Both the position numbers and the translations under genes were made by a program. From JASLBX01 sp035762665 (GTDB lineage: Bacteria > Actinomycetota > Actinomycetes > Jiangellales > Jiangellaceae): 58,201 nt of DNA. Numbering within the stretch: position 1 is the first letter of the stretch; each line of letters begins with the position of its first letter. Shown here in pieces: positions 36,284 to 42,864 of this stretch. The stretch spans positions 1-58,201 of the forward strand of contig DASTNZ010000068.1 of assembly GCA_035762665.1 (NCBI GenBank), given 5' to 3'. The notes below the pieces were generated by a model, which worked only from the letters and a program-made list of their open reading frames with translations, was not told the origin of the DNA and searched no databases.

Positions 36284-37460
36284 GGCGGCGATGTCGCTAG
36301 CCTTGACGCCTGTGACAGATGGCAAGGGCTGGCCCGTCGTCGGCATGGTCGGCGGCGGTCAACTCGCCCGGATGACCCAGGCAGCGGCGATCAATCTTGG
36401 CGTCGGCTTTACCGTCCTCGCGGCGTCCCCGACCGAATCCGCGGCGAAGGTCGTCCGCGAGCCGATGGTTGCCGACGAGAAGGATCTGGAGGACCTCCGG
36501 CGGTTCACCGCGGCCTGCGATGTCGTCACGTTCGATCACGAGCAGGTGCCGCCGCAGCACCTCAAGGCACTCGCCGAGGCCGGCGTGACGCTCCGCCCGA
36601 GTCCGGACGCGCTGCTGTACGCCCAGGACAAGGGCGCCATGCGAGCCAGACTGACCGAGATCGGCATCCCGTGCCCGCCGCACCGCATCGTCGATTCACC
36701 CGATGACGTCGCGGCCTTCGCGGCCGAGCACGGCGGCTGGCCGGTCGTGCTGAAGACGACCCGCGGCGGGTACGACGGCAAGGGGGTCTGGCTCGTCGAG
36801 TCGGTCGGCGAGGCGTCCGAACCGTTCAAGGCCGAAGTCCCGGTTCTCGCCGAGGAGCAGGTGGATTTCGCCCGGGAGCTTGCCACCGTCGTTGCGCGGT
36901 CGCCACATGGGCAGGCGGTCGCCTACCCCGTCGTCGAGTCGGTCCAGCGGGACGGGATGTGTATCGAGGTCGTCGCTCCCGCGCCAGGTCTCCCGTCCGA
37001 TCTGGCCACCGAGGCGCAGCGCATCGCGCTGACCACCGCCGCGTCCCTCGGCGTGGTCGGCGTTCTGGCCGTCGAGATGTTCGAGACGACGGACGGCCGG
37101 CTGCTGGTCAACGAGCTGGCGATGCGACCCCACAACTCGGGGCACTGGACCATCGACGGGGCCGTGACCAGCCAGTTCGAGAACCACCTGCGCGCCGTTC
37201 TGGACCTTCCGCTCGGTTCGCCCGCCGCCCGTGCGCCATACACGGTGATGGTGAACGTGCTGGGCGGCCTGCCTGACGTCTACCCCGCGTACCGGCACGT
37301 GATGGCCCGCGACCCGTGGCTGAAGGTCCACTGGTACGGCAAGGACATTCGGCCCGGCCGTAAGGTCGGCCACGTCACCGTCTATGGCGATGATTTGGAC
37401 GACCTGCGCGCCCGGGCCTGGCACGCCGCCGACTACCTGAAAGGCGACATCGATGAGTGA
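36282..37460 (+). CDS. purK: 5-(Carboxyamino)imidazole ribonucleotide synthase
   Basis: The 392-residue ATP-grasp enzyme carboxylates AIR to N5-CAIR in purine synthesis. Features are PVVGMVGGGQLARMTQAAAI, TFDHEQVPPQHLKALAEAG, and the ATP-grasp loop VLKTTRGGYDGKGVWLV, with NELAMRPHNSGHWTIDGAVT near the end. ATG 36282 overlaps the divergent gtrA start. ATG 36291 follows a TAGGGC -10-like hexamer (36276-36281) and would give a leaderless start, so the exact N-terminus is uncertain by a few residues. It overlaps purE by eight bases. Confidence 0.97.
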   Translation: MAAMSLALTPVTDGKGWPVVGMVGGGQLARMTQAAAINLGVGFTVLAASPTESAAKVVREPMVADEKDLEDLRRFTAACDVVTFDHEQVPPQHLKALAEAGVTLRPSPDALLYAQDKGAMRARLTEIGIPCPPHRIVDSPDDVAAFAAEHGGWPVVLKTTRGGYDGKGVWLVESVGEASEPFKAEVPVLAEEQVDFARELATVVARSPHGQAVAYPVVESVQRDGMCIEVVAPAPGLPSDLATEAQRIALTTAASLGVVGVLAVEMFETTDGRLLVNELAMRPHNSGHWTIDGAVTSQFENHLRAVLDLPLGSPAARAPYTVMVNVLGGLPDVYPAYRHVMARDPWLKVHWYGKDIRPGRKVGHVTVYGDDLDDLRARAWHAADYLKGDIDE

Positions 37461-37986
37461 CGTCTCTGAACTCGTCACAGCCCGTGGATCGGGCCAACCG
37501 CAGGTCGGGATCGTGATGGGGTCGGACTCCGACTGGCCGGTGATGTCGGACGCCGCCGCCGCTCTCGAGGAGCTCGGCGTCTCCTACGAGGTCGGCGTCG
37601 TGTCAGCGCACCGGATGCCGCGGGTGATGCTGGACTACGGGGCGGCCGCCGCCGGCCGCGGGTTGCGGGTGCTCATCGCCGGCGCGGGAGGAGCGGCCCA
37701 CCTGCCCGGCATGCTGGCGTCCGTCACCTCGCTCCCGGTCATCGGGGTTCCCGTGCCGCTGAAGTACCTCGATGGCATGGACTCGCTGCTGTCGATCGTC
37801 CAGATGCCGACCGGCGTGCCCGTCGCGACGGTGTCCGTGGGGGGTGCTCGGAACGCCGGGTTGCTTGCGGCTCGCATCCTCGCGGCGTCCGACGATGTGC
37901 TGCGCTCGCGCCTCGACGATTTCCGGGCCGACCTGGAAGGGGCTGCCCGGGCCAAGGGAGAGGCACTCCGAGATCAGCTCGGGTGA
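37453..37986 (+). CDS. purE: N5-CAIR mutase
   Basis: The 177-residue class I PurE converts N5-CAIR to CAIR. The diagnostic VGIVMGSDSDWPVM, VVSAHRMP and GAGGAAHLPGMLAS segments carry the substrate-binding Ser/Asp and catalytic His. It is coupled to purK by overlap. The next gene on the strand is the iron-boxed fusion enzyme 56 bases downstream. In M. tuberculosis fadE25 follows here, so accessory genes separate these in this organism. Confidence 0.97.
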   Translation: MSDVSELVTARGSGQPQVGIVMGSDSDWPVMSDAAAALEELGVSYEVGVVSAHRMPRVMLDYGAAAAGRGLRVLIAGAGGAAHLPGMLASVTSLPVIGVPVPLKYLDGMDSLLSIVQMPTGVPVATVSVGGARNAGLLAARILAASDDVLRSRLDDFRADLEGAARAKGEALRDQLG

Positions 37987-38009
37987 GGATTCGATGACGC
38001 ACTGCTTGG

Positions 38010-38036
38010 TTTGGTTAGGCTTACCTCAGTTACACT
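38010..38036 (+). promoter_or_regulatory. Iron box (IdeR/DmdR-type) and -10 of a leaderless promoter
   Basis: TTTGGTTAGGCTTACCTCA (38010-38028) matches the 19-bp DtxR/IdeR/DmdR consensus TWAGGTTAGSCTWACCTWA at 17 of 19 positions. It is followed by TACACT (38031-38036), a good -10, with the GTG start seven bases further on at 38043, so transcription would begin at or next to the start codon. The box covers the -35 and spacer, as expected for iron-dependent repression. Confidence 0.82.
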
Positions 38037-38042
38037 GCCGCG

Positions 38043-40685
38043 GTGACTGTTCTGCCCGCCCTGGTGGGTGCGCCCGCCCGGCTGTCGTTCGTCGTCGGCC
38101 TACGCGACCACGGTGACCGGACCGCACTTATCACCAAGGACGGCGAGCTGTCGTACCGCGAATTGGCGGACCGAGTAGACAGCGTGGCCCGACGGCTGGG
38201 GATCCACCGCCGGCTCGTACTCGTTCCCGGAGCCAACGATGTCGAGGCAATTGTCACCTACCTCGGCGCGCTTGCCGGCGGGCATGCCGTCCTGCTCGCC
38301 CCTGGCGGAAACGCTCGGGCGATCGACGGGCTGGTGGCCACATACGATCCGGACGTCGTAGCCCGGTCTGTCGGCGGGGAGTGGCTACTCGACGAGCGCC
38401 GGGACCGGCCGGCGCACAAGCTGCACCCCGACCTTGCACTGCTGCTGAGCACGTCCGGATCGACTGGCTCACCCAAGCTGGTCCGGCTCTCGTACGAGAA
38501 CCTGCAGGCTAATGCGACGTCCATCATCGAGTATCTGGGCGTCCCGCCATCCGACCGAGCCGCTACCACCCTGCCGATGCACTATTGCTACGGCCTTTCG
38601 GTGGTCCACAGCCACCTGCTCGCCGGCGCGGCGCTGATCCTCACTGACCTCTCTGTGGTGGACGCATGCTTCTGGGACCTGTTCCGCGAAGCGGGCGGGA
38701 CGACATTCGCGGGCGTCCCTCACACGTTCGACCTGCTCGACCGGGTCGGGTTCGCCAAGATGCAACTACCGCGGCTGCGGTACATAACCCAGGCCGGCGG
38801 GCGCTTGGCGCCGGAAAGCGTGCGCCGGTACGCCGAGCTGGGGCGCAGCCAAGGATGGGACTTCGTCATCATGTACGGCCAGACGGAGGCAACCGCTCGG
38901 ATGGCCTACCTGCCTCCCTCTCTGGCGGCGTCACACCCGGAGGCCATCGGGATACCGATTCCCGGCGGGACGTTCGCCGTCGAGCCAGTGCCCGAGGCCG
39001 ACGGCCGGGACGTCGGGGAGCTCGTCTACTACGGGCCCAACGTCATGCTGGGCTACGCGGAGTCGCCAGTGGACTTGGCCGCCGGCCGGACGGTGCAGGC
39101 GCTCCGCACCGGCGACCTAGCGCGCCAAGCACCGGACGGCCTATACGAGATCGTCGGCCGCCGCAGCCGATTCGTAAAGATCGTCGGACTCAGGGTTGAC
39201 CTACAACGGGTTGAGGAGCTGCTGGGCGAGATCGGAATCGTGGCGTACACCACGTCCGCCGGTGACGAGCTGGTCATCGCCTTCGAGCGCGGGAGCGTCT
39301 CCGCCGACGAGGTCACGCGCTTGGTGGCTGACAGGTGTGGCGTGCCGCGGGGAGCCGTCCACGCCGGCGCGATCGACGAGGTGCCACGGCTGCCCAACGG
39401 CAAGCCCGATTATGCGGCCCTTGTCCCCGTGATCATGAGGGACAGACGAGGCCATCACCCATTGACCAGTCATGATCACGAGACTGTGCGGCAGCTCTAC
39501 GCGGAGTTGTTGGACCGCCCGGGTGCCACGGCCGATGACAGCTTCGTCAGCCTCGGCGGGGATTCCCTCTCGTACGTCGAGATGTCGGTACGCCTCGAGC
39601 AGGGGCTCGGCTACCTTCCGGATGGATGGCACACGATGCCGATCCGTCAACTCGACGAGCTGGCGAGGTCCGGCCGCCGGAGGACCCGGCGCGGCCTCCG
39701 GACCGTCGAGACCAGCGTGGCAGTACGTGCCGTGGCCACCGTGCTGATCGTGGGCACCCATCTCGGGATGATCTCGGTGCTCGGCAGTGCTCACGTGCTG
39801 CTGGCCGTGGCCGGCTTCAACTTCGCGCGATTCCAGCTGACGGCGGCCACCCGAGTAGAGCGGCTGCGGCACCAGGTCGCGAGCCTGGCGCGTGTTGTCG
39901 TGCCGAGTGTGGTGTTCATCGCCGCGATCGTTGCGCTGACCGGCAAGTACGGCTTGGCCAACGTGTTCCTGCTTAACGCGATCGTCGGGCCGCCGACCTG
40001 GACCTCGTCATGGCACTTCTGGTTCGTGGAGGTGCTCGTCTACATCCTGGTGCTGATGGCCGCGCTGATGGCGATACCGTGGGTCGACCGAGCCGAGCGG
40101 CGCCACCCGTTCGGGTTCGTCCTGGCCCTGGTCGGCGTGGGGCTGGCGTTTCGGTACGAGCTGATCGACGTCGGCATCCCGCACACCAAGCCGGCGTTCT
40201 GGCTCTTCGCCCTGGGCTGGGCTATCGCTCGAGCCTCGACCGCGCGAGAGCGGTTGCTGCTGAGCGCCGTCGTGGTGGCCAGTGTGCCGGGGTTCTTCGG
40301 CGACCTCACCCGCGAGGCCCTAATGATCACTGGCCTGCTCATCCTGCTGTGGGTCGGGACGATGGTGGTGCCTGCCGGCGTGAACCGGGTGGCGAGCGTG
40401 CTGGCGAGCAGCTCGCTGTACATCTACCTGGTGCACTGGCAGGTGTACCCGCTGCTGCAAGCGGATTTCCCGGCGTTGGCGCTGCTCGCGTCGTTGATGG
40501 TTGGCGTCCTGTACTGGCTGGTTGCCACCCGTGCGATGGCGTGGCTGAGCCGCCGCGCCCCACTCTGGCGTGAGGCGGTCACGGGCCGAGGGCCCGAGGT
40601 TAGACGGCGAACCGGCGGAATCGCTCTCCCGGAGCTGCGACAAGCCGCCGCATTGCAGAGTCAAGGAGCCCGCCGACTCAGGTGA
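38043..40685 (+). CDS. Adenylation - carrier - acyltransferase-3 fusion enzyme
   Basis: An 880-residue, three-module protein. Residues about 10-470 are an AMP-forming ligase (LLLSTSGSTGSPKLVRLSYE near 135, MYGQTEATARM near 277, KIVGLRVDLQRVEE near 378, PNGKPDY near 450). Residues about 480-555 are a carrier domain whose phosphopantetheine Ser is in LGGDSLSYV (about 508). From about 560 an acyltransferase-3 domain of about ten helices has the R-x10-H motif RAVATVLIVGTH and YLVHWQVYPLL. It should activate a small acid, load it on its own carrier and transfer it to a membrane-facing acceptor. This is a DltA/DltC-like logic with AT3 instead of an MBOAT. The iron box predicts expression under iron starvation. 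The substrate is unknown. Confidence 0.88.
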   Translation: MTVLPALVGAPARLSFVVGLRDHGDRTALITKDGELSYRELADRVDSVARRLGIHRRLVLVPGANDVEAIVTYLGALAGGHAVLLAPGGNARAIDGLVATYDPDVVARSVGGEWLLDERRDRPAHKLHPDLALLLSTSGSTGSPKLVRLSYENLQANATSIIEYLGVPPSDRAATTLPMHYCYGLSVVHSHLLAGAALILTDLSVVDACFWDLFREAGGTTFAGVPHTFDLLDRVGFAKMQLPRLRYITQAGGRLAPESVRRYAELGRSQGWDFVIMYGQTEATARMAYLPPSLAASHPEAIGIPIPGGTFAVEPVPEADGRDVGELVYYGPNVMLGYAESPVDLAAGRTVQALRTGDLARQAPDGLYEIVGRRSRFVKIVGLRVDLQRVEELLGEIGIVAYTTSAGDELVIAFERGSVSADEVTRLVADRCGVPRGAVHAGAIDEVPRLPNGKPDYAALVPVIMRDRRGHHPLTSHDHETVRQLYAELLDRPGATADDSFVSLGGDSLSYVEMSVRLEQGLGYLPDGWHTMPIRQLDELARSGRRRTRRGLRTVETSVAVRAVATVLIVGTHLGMISVLGSAHVLLAVAGFNFARFQLTAATRVERLRHQVASLARVVVPSVVFIAAIVALTGKYGLANVFLLNAIVGPPTWTSSWHFWFVEVLVYILVLMAALMAIPWVDRAERRHPFGFVLALVGVGLAFRYELIDVGIPHTKPAFWLFALGWAIARASTARERLLLSAVVVASVPGFFGDLTREALMITGLLILLWVGTMVVPAGVNRVASVLASSSLYIYLVHWQVYPLLQADFPALALLASLMVGVLYWLVATRAMAWLSRRAPLWREAVTGRGPEVRRRTGGIALPELRQAAALQSQGARRLR

Positions 40686-40711
40686 TTTCGCCAACGCGGG
40701 TGCTGTCCGGG

Positions 40712-40859
40712 CGCGGAGCTGGTGCTCGAAATCCCACCGCGAGTGCTCGGTGTACTGCAGGTAGACGGCCTGGTTGACGTGACCGCGCGGGTCGAGTTCG
40801 TAGCCACGTACTTCGATGCGCACCTGGAACGGTCCCACGGCCCGACACCGTCTGCGCAA
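40712..40859 (-). pseudogene. N-terminal fragment of an acyl-CoA thioesterase
   Basis: Reading leftwards from about 40829, the translation has the clear start of a hot-dog (4HBT) thioesterase: FQVRIEVRGYELDPRGHVNQ, then AVYLQYTEHSRWDFEHQL. After about 40712 similarity stops, and the frame runs into the 3' end of the fusion-enzyme gene as unrelated sequence. Only about 40 of the usual 130-150 residues remain. The gene was probably cut by the rearrangement that brought the neighbouring fusion gene. Confidence 0.7.
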
Positions 40860-40869
40860 TCGTCGTCAA

Positions 40870-41232
40870 CTAGCCAAAGGCGAGCGCATCGCGGACGGCG
40901 GCAAGGCGGTCGGGAACGACGCGGTAGTAGATCCAGGTGCCGCGCCTGTCGCCAGTGATGAGGCCGGCGTCGCGCAGCAGCTTGAGGTGGTGGCTGGTGG
41001 TGCCCGCCGTCTTGCCGATACCGGCTGCCACGTCGCAGGCGCAGACCTCGGCGGTGTTGAGCAGCATCGAAAGGATTTTCACCCGCGCTGGGTCCGCGAG
41101 AGCCTTGAACATGCCGGCAAGCGATACGGCCGCCTCATCATCCACGGCAGATGTTGGCGTGCAGCAGGCTGTGAGGACCGGCAGCGGCCGGGCCGACGTA
41201 GGCATTGCTGGGGTGATCGTTGCGGACATCAT
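40870..41232 (-). CDS. arsR: ArsR-family metalloregulator
   Basis: The 120-residue winged-helix repressor of the ArsR/SmtB family has its core at LADPARVKILSMLLNTAEVC through KTAGTTSHHLKLLRDAGLIT, ending with the wing GTWIYYRVVP. Candidate thiol ligands are an N-terminal Cys pair (Cys23-Cys24) and Cys64/Cys66 in the recognition-side motif EVCACD. This resembles arsenite sensors such as E. coli ArsR (CVCDLC) and the Corynebacterium type that uses an N-terminal Cys pair. ATG 41232 has GGAG five bases upstream. It is divergent from a two-ORF micro-operon across tandem palindromes. Confidence 0.92.
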   Translation of the reverse strand: MMSATITPAMPTSARPLPVLTACCTPTSAVDDEAAVSLAGMFKALADPARVKILSMLLNTAEVCACDVAAGIGKTAGTTSHHLKLLRDAGLITGDRRGTWIYYRVVPDRLAAVRDALAFG

Positions 41233-41262
41233 CGTTGCTCCGGCCTATCCGTGCTGAAAGCT

Positions 41263-41303
41263 TTCTGCGAAAATCTTCGCAGAATACTTTGACAATCGTC
41301 AAA
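41263..41303. promoter_or_regulatory. Tandem ArsR-type operators
   Basis: Two palindromes lie in a row: TTCTGCGAA-AATC-TTCGCAGAA (41263-41284) and TTTGAC-AATC-GTCAAA (41288-41303). Each has the same four-base spacer AATC, and their centres are 22 bases apart, about two helical turns. They sit 31 bases from the arsR start and 61 bases before the divergent ORF. TTGACAATCGTCAA-like sequences are typical ArsR-family sites. Confidence 0.8.
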
Positions 41304-41363
41304 TCAATGCTTAGATGAACATCGAATCAAGACTTCAGCTGACGGACGCACCAAGGAGCCGTG

Positions 41364-41558
41364 ATGAACCCGTTCATTTCCGAACTACTTGCAGCCGAAC
41401 ACCGGCGCGAGTTTGCCGCGGAGGCCGTCAGGGAACGCGTCGTGGCACTTGTGATCTGCTGCCGGAGAAGTTTTGTCGCTCAAGCTTCGGCGTATCTACG
41501 CGCGACGTGGGCGCGCCTGGCCGAAACCCGCAGCACAGCATGCTGCGCGACTTCCTGA
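41364..41558 (+). CDS. Small protein of the arsR-divergent unit
   Basis: A 64-residue protein (MNPFISELLAAEHRREFAAE, then Ala/Arg/Val-rich sequence with two Cys pairs: VICCRRS and TACCATS). ATG 41364 is preceded by AAGGAG at five bases, a strong ribosome site. The N-terminus resembles short actinobacterial proteins of the NPyxxxxLAAEHRRxL type, whose function is unknown. It lies directly downstream of the ArsR operators, so it should respond to the same metal or metalloid. Cys pairs hint at thiol-metal contact, but this is inference. Confidence 0.6.
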   Translation: MNPFISELLAAEHRREFAAEAVRERVVALVICCRRSFVAQASAYLRATWARLAETRSTACCATS

Positions 41559-41607
41559 GCGAGGGCGTGCCCGAGCCGAGCGATCAATGGTGAGGGAGGT
41601 GACACCG

Positions 41608-41661
41608 ATGGATTGCTGCGACGAGATGAGCGTGGACTGCTGCGAGACCGATTGCTGCTGA
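41608..41661 (+). CDS. 17-residue Cys-pair peptide
   Basis: The full translation is MDCCDEMSVDCCETDCC: three CC pairs, each beside acidic residues, with no basic residue. ATG 41608 is preceded by GAGGGAGGTGA (41592-41602), one of the strongest ribosome sites in the window, and a stable hairpin begins ten bases after the stop. It is the last ORF of the arsR-divergent unit. Six of 17 residues are cysteine, a composition typical of soft-metal or arsenite binding. It could be a metal-sequestering or sensing peptide. The reading frame is also open upstream to 41473, but the ribosome site favours the short form. Confidence 0.65.
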   Translation: MDCCDEMSVDCCETDCC

Positions 41662-41670
41662 CCTCACCTG

Positions 41671-41708
41671 GGGGTGGCAGTGCGTGGCACGCCGTGCGCT
41701 GCCGCCCC
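41671..41708 (+). terminator. Terminator of the arsR-divergent micro-operon
   Basis: GGGGTGGCAGTGCG (from 41671) pairs, using several G-U pairs, with GCGCTGCCGCCCC (41696-41708), giving about 14 base pairs around a short loop. The G-U pairing favours function on the + strand transcript. It begins ten bases after the 17-residue peptide stop and separates the unit from the convergent CoA-binding gene. Confidence 0.7.
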
Positions 41709-41739
41709 TAAGCGCCGGCGGTCGTTCTTAATGTGACAC

Positions 41740-42225
41740 TCACCGCACTCGGAGGCGGGGCGCCTCGATGGCCGGGCAGGTGTCCATGACCACGTCGAGC
41801 CCCGCCTTGCGGGCGCGGGTAGCCGCCTCTTCATCAACAACGCCGAGCTGGAGCCATACGGCGCGAATGCCAAGGCGCTCTGCCTCGGCGATCGCCTCGT
41901 CGACAACGGCGCCCACCCGGGAACTGTTGACGAAACAGTCGACGACCTCGATGGGGCCAAGGCTGCCATCCTCGCTCGGGCTCGGGATCTCGGCGAGGCG
42001 GGCGAACCCTCGCGCGCCGCCGACAGTCTCGGCCCGCGGATGAACCGGAACGATCGTCATGCTGAGCCGGTCGCGCAGGAAGCGGGCAATGCCGTGGGCC
42101 GTCCGGGCTGTGTTGTTCGACAGCCCTACGACGGCCCAGGTCGCAGGGGTGGTGAGCAACCTGCGGATGACGGCCGGATCACGCCAGTCGGCGTCAGTGG
42201 TGGGCAGATCACAGACATCCGTCAT
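41740..42225 (-). CDS. CoA-binding protein (YccU-like)
   Basis: The 161-residue single-domain protein has the CoA-binding/succinyl-CoA ligase-like Rossmann fold: TPATWAVVGLSNNTARTAHG near the start, IVPVHPRA, EVVDCFVNSSRVGAVVDEAI and AVWLQLGVVDEEAATRARKA. It is a stand-alone cytosolic protein of unclear role, common in bacteria. ATG 42225 is preferred over GTG 42264 because similarity begins nearby. Convergent with the arsR-divergent unit. Confidence 0.92.
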   Translation of the reverse strand: MTDVCDLPTTDADWRDPAVIRRLLTTPATWAVVGLSNNTARTAHGIARFLRDRLSMTIVPVHPRAETVGGARGFARLAEIPSPSEDGSLGPIEVVDCFVNSSRVGAVVDEAIAEAERLGIRAVWLQLGVVDEEAATRARKAGLDVVMDTCPAIEAPRLRVR

Positions 42226-42270
42226 TCTTCCGACCTTAGCTCGCGTCCCACTGTAAGTGGACACGGCGAG

Positions 42271-42279
42271 TTATCCACA
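42271..42279 (+). other. Isolated perfect DnaA box
   Basis: TTATCCACA matches the consensus DnaA box exactly, and the following GCT-TGTGGA makes TCCACA (42274-42279) part of a short inverted repeat ending about 42288. It lies in the gap between the CoA-binding gene and a frameshifted gene. There is no AT-rich unwinding region or cluster of boxes, so this is not an origin. Confidence 0.45.
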
Positions 42280-42332
42280 GCTTGTGGACGACGAGCACGG
42301 GGGCATGATCGCTCCCGGCAGGCTTGATTGCC

Positions 42333-42712
42333 GTGGGACGACGGATCACCGAGTTGCCGCCGGATATTGCCGACCTGCGCCGCGCCGGCGGAGTCATCTT
42401 GCTCGACATGCAGAACGACACGGAGTTCAGGCTGCGCCGGCTCGGTCTCGACGTCGCTCGGTGCGGCTGGGCTGAGGCGTACTACCAGCGGCGGGATCTG
42501 GCGAGAAGTTCGCAGCGGTGCTGGCTGATCATCCGCCTCGTGAGACGCCGGTCACATGGTGGAAGGACGTGCCGGGCAAGGCACCCTGGATTCCCAAGCG
42601 CGAGGATTCGCCGTCTCCTCACGCACTCGGTCTTGTCCTGCCGGCCGGTTGGGACATTGAACGTGACAAGCTCAGGATCTGGCCAGCTGACGATCTGGAC
42701 GACGAGTGCTGA
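42333..42712 (+). pseudogene. Frameshifted hypothetical gene
   Basis: From GTG 42333 the frame reads GRRITELPPDIADLRRAGGV, then LLDMQNDTEFRLRRLGLDVA and YYQRRDLAR to about 42506. Similar-quality coding sequence continues in the next frame as FAAVLADHPPRETPVTWWKD, then GKAPWIPKREDSPSPHALGL and ends IWPADDLDDEC at 42712. One base appears to be missing near 42500-42510. Either the gene is decayed or the assembly has an error. The reconstructed product would be about 126 residues, with no recognised domain. Confidence 0.6.
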
Positions 42713-42765
42713 ATGCAATCCTCACGTCGGCCGGCCGATAGGTAGCTGATCGTCGTGGCAGCGAC

Positions 42766-42819
42766 TGATCGTAACGTCGTTACGGTTGGCGATTCGGCTT
42801 CATAACGACGTCACGATCA
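42766..42819. terminator. Hairpin between convergent genes
   Basis: TGATCGTAACGTCGTTA (42766-42782) pairs with TAACGACGTCACGATCA (42803-42819) at 16 of 17 positions around a 20-base loop. It lies between the frameshifted gene and the convergent acyl-CoA dehydrogenase, 46 bases from the latter's stop. Confidence 0.75.
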
Positions 42820-42864
42820 GCGTCCGAGCTAATGATCAGCCGCTCTCCAGCCCCCGCCCTAGGG

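Noticed and set aside
41315..41593. Alternative 92-codon frame through the arsR-divergent region
   Set aside because: No ribosome site at 41315, while ATG 41364 in another frame has AAGGAG at proper distance.
42271..42279. Replication origin around the DnaA box
   Set aside because: A single box without neighbours, AT-rich unwinding DNA or dnaA/dnaN genes does not support an origin.
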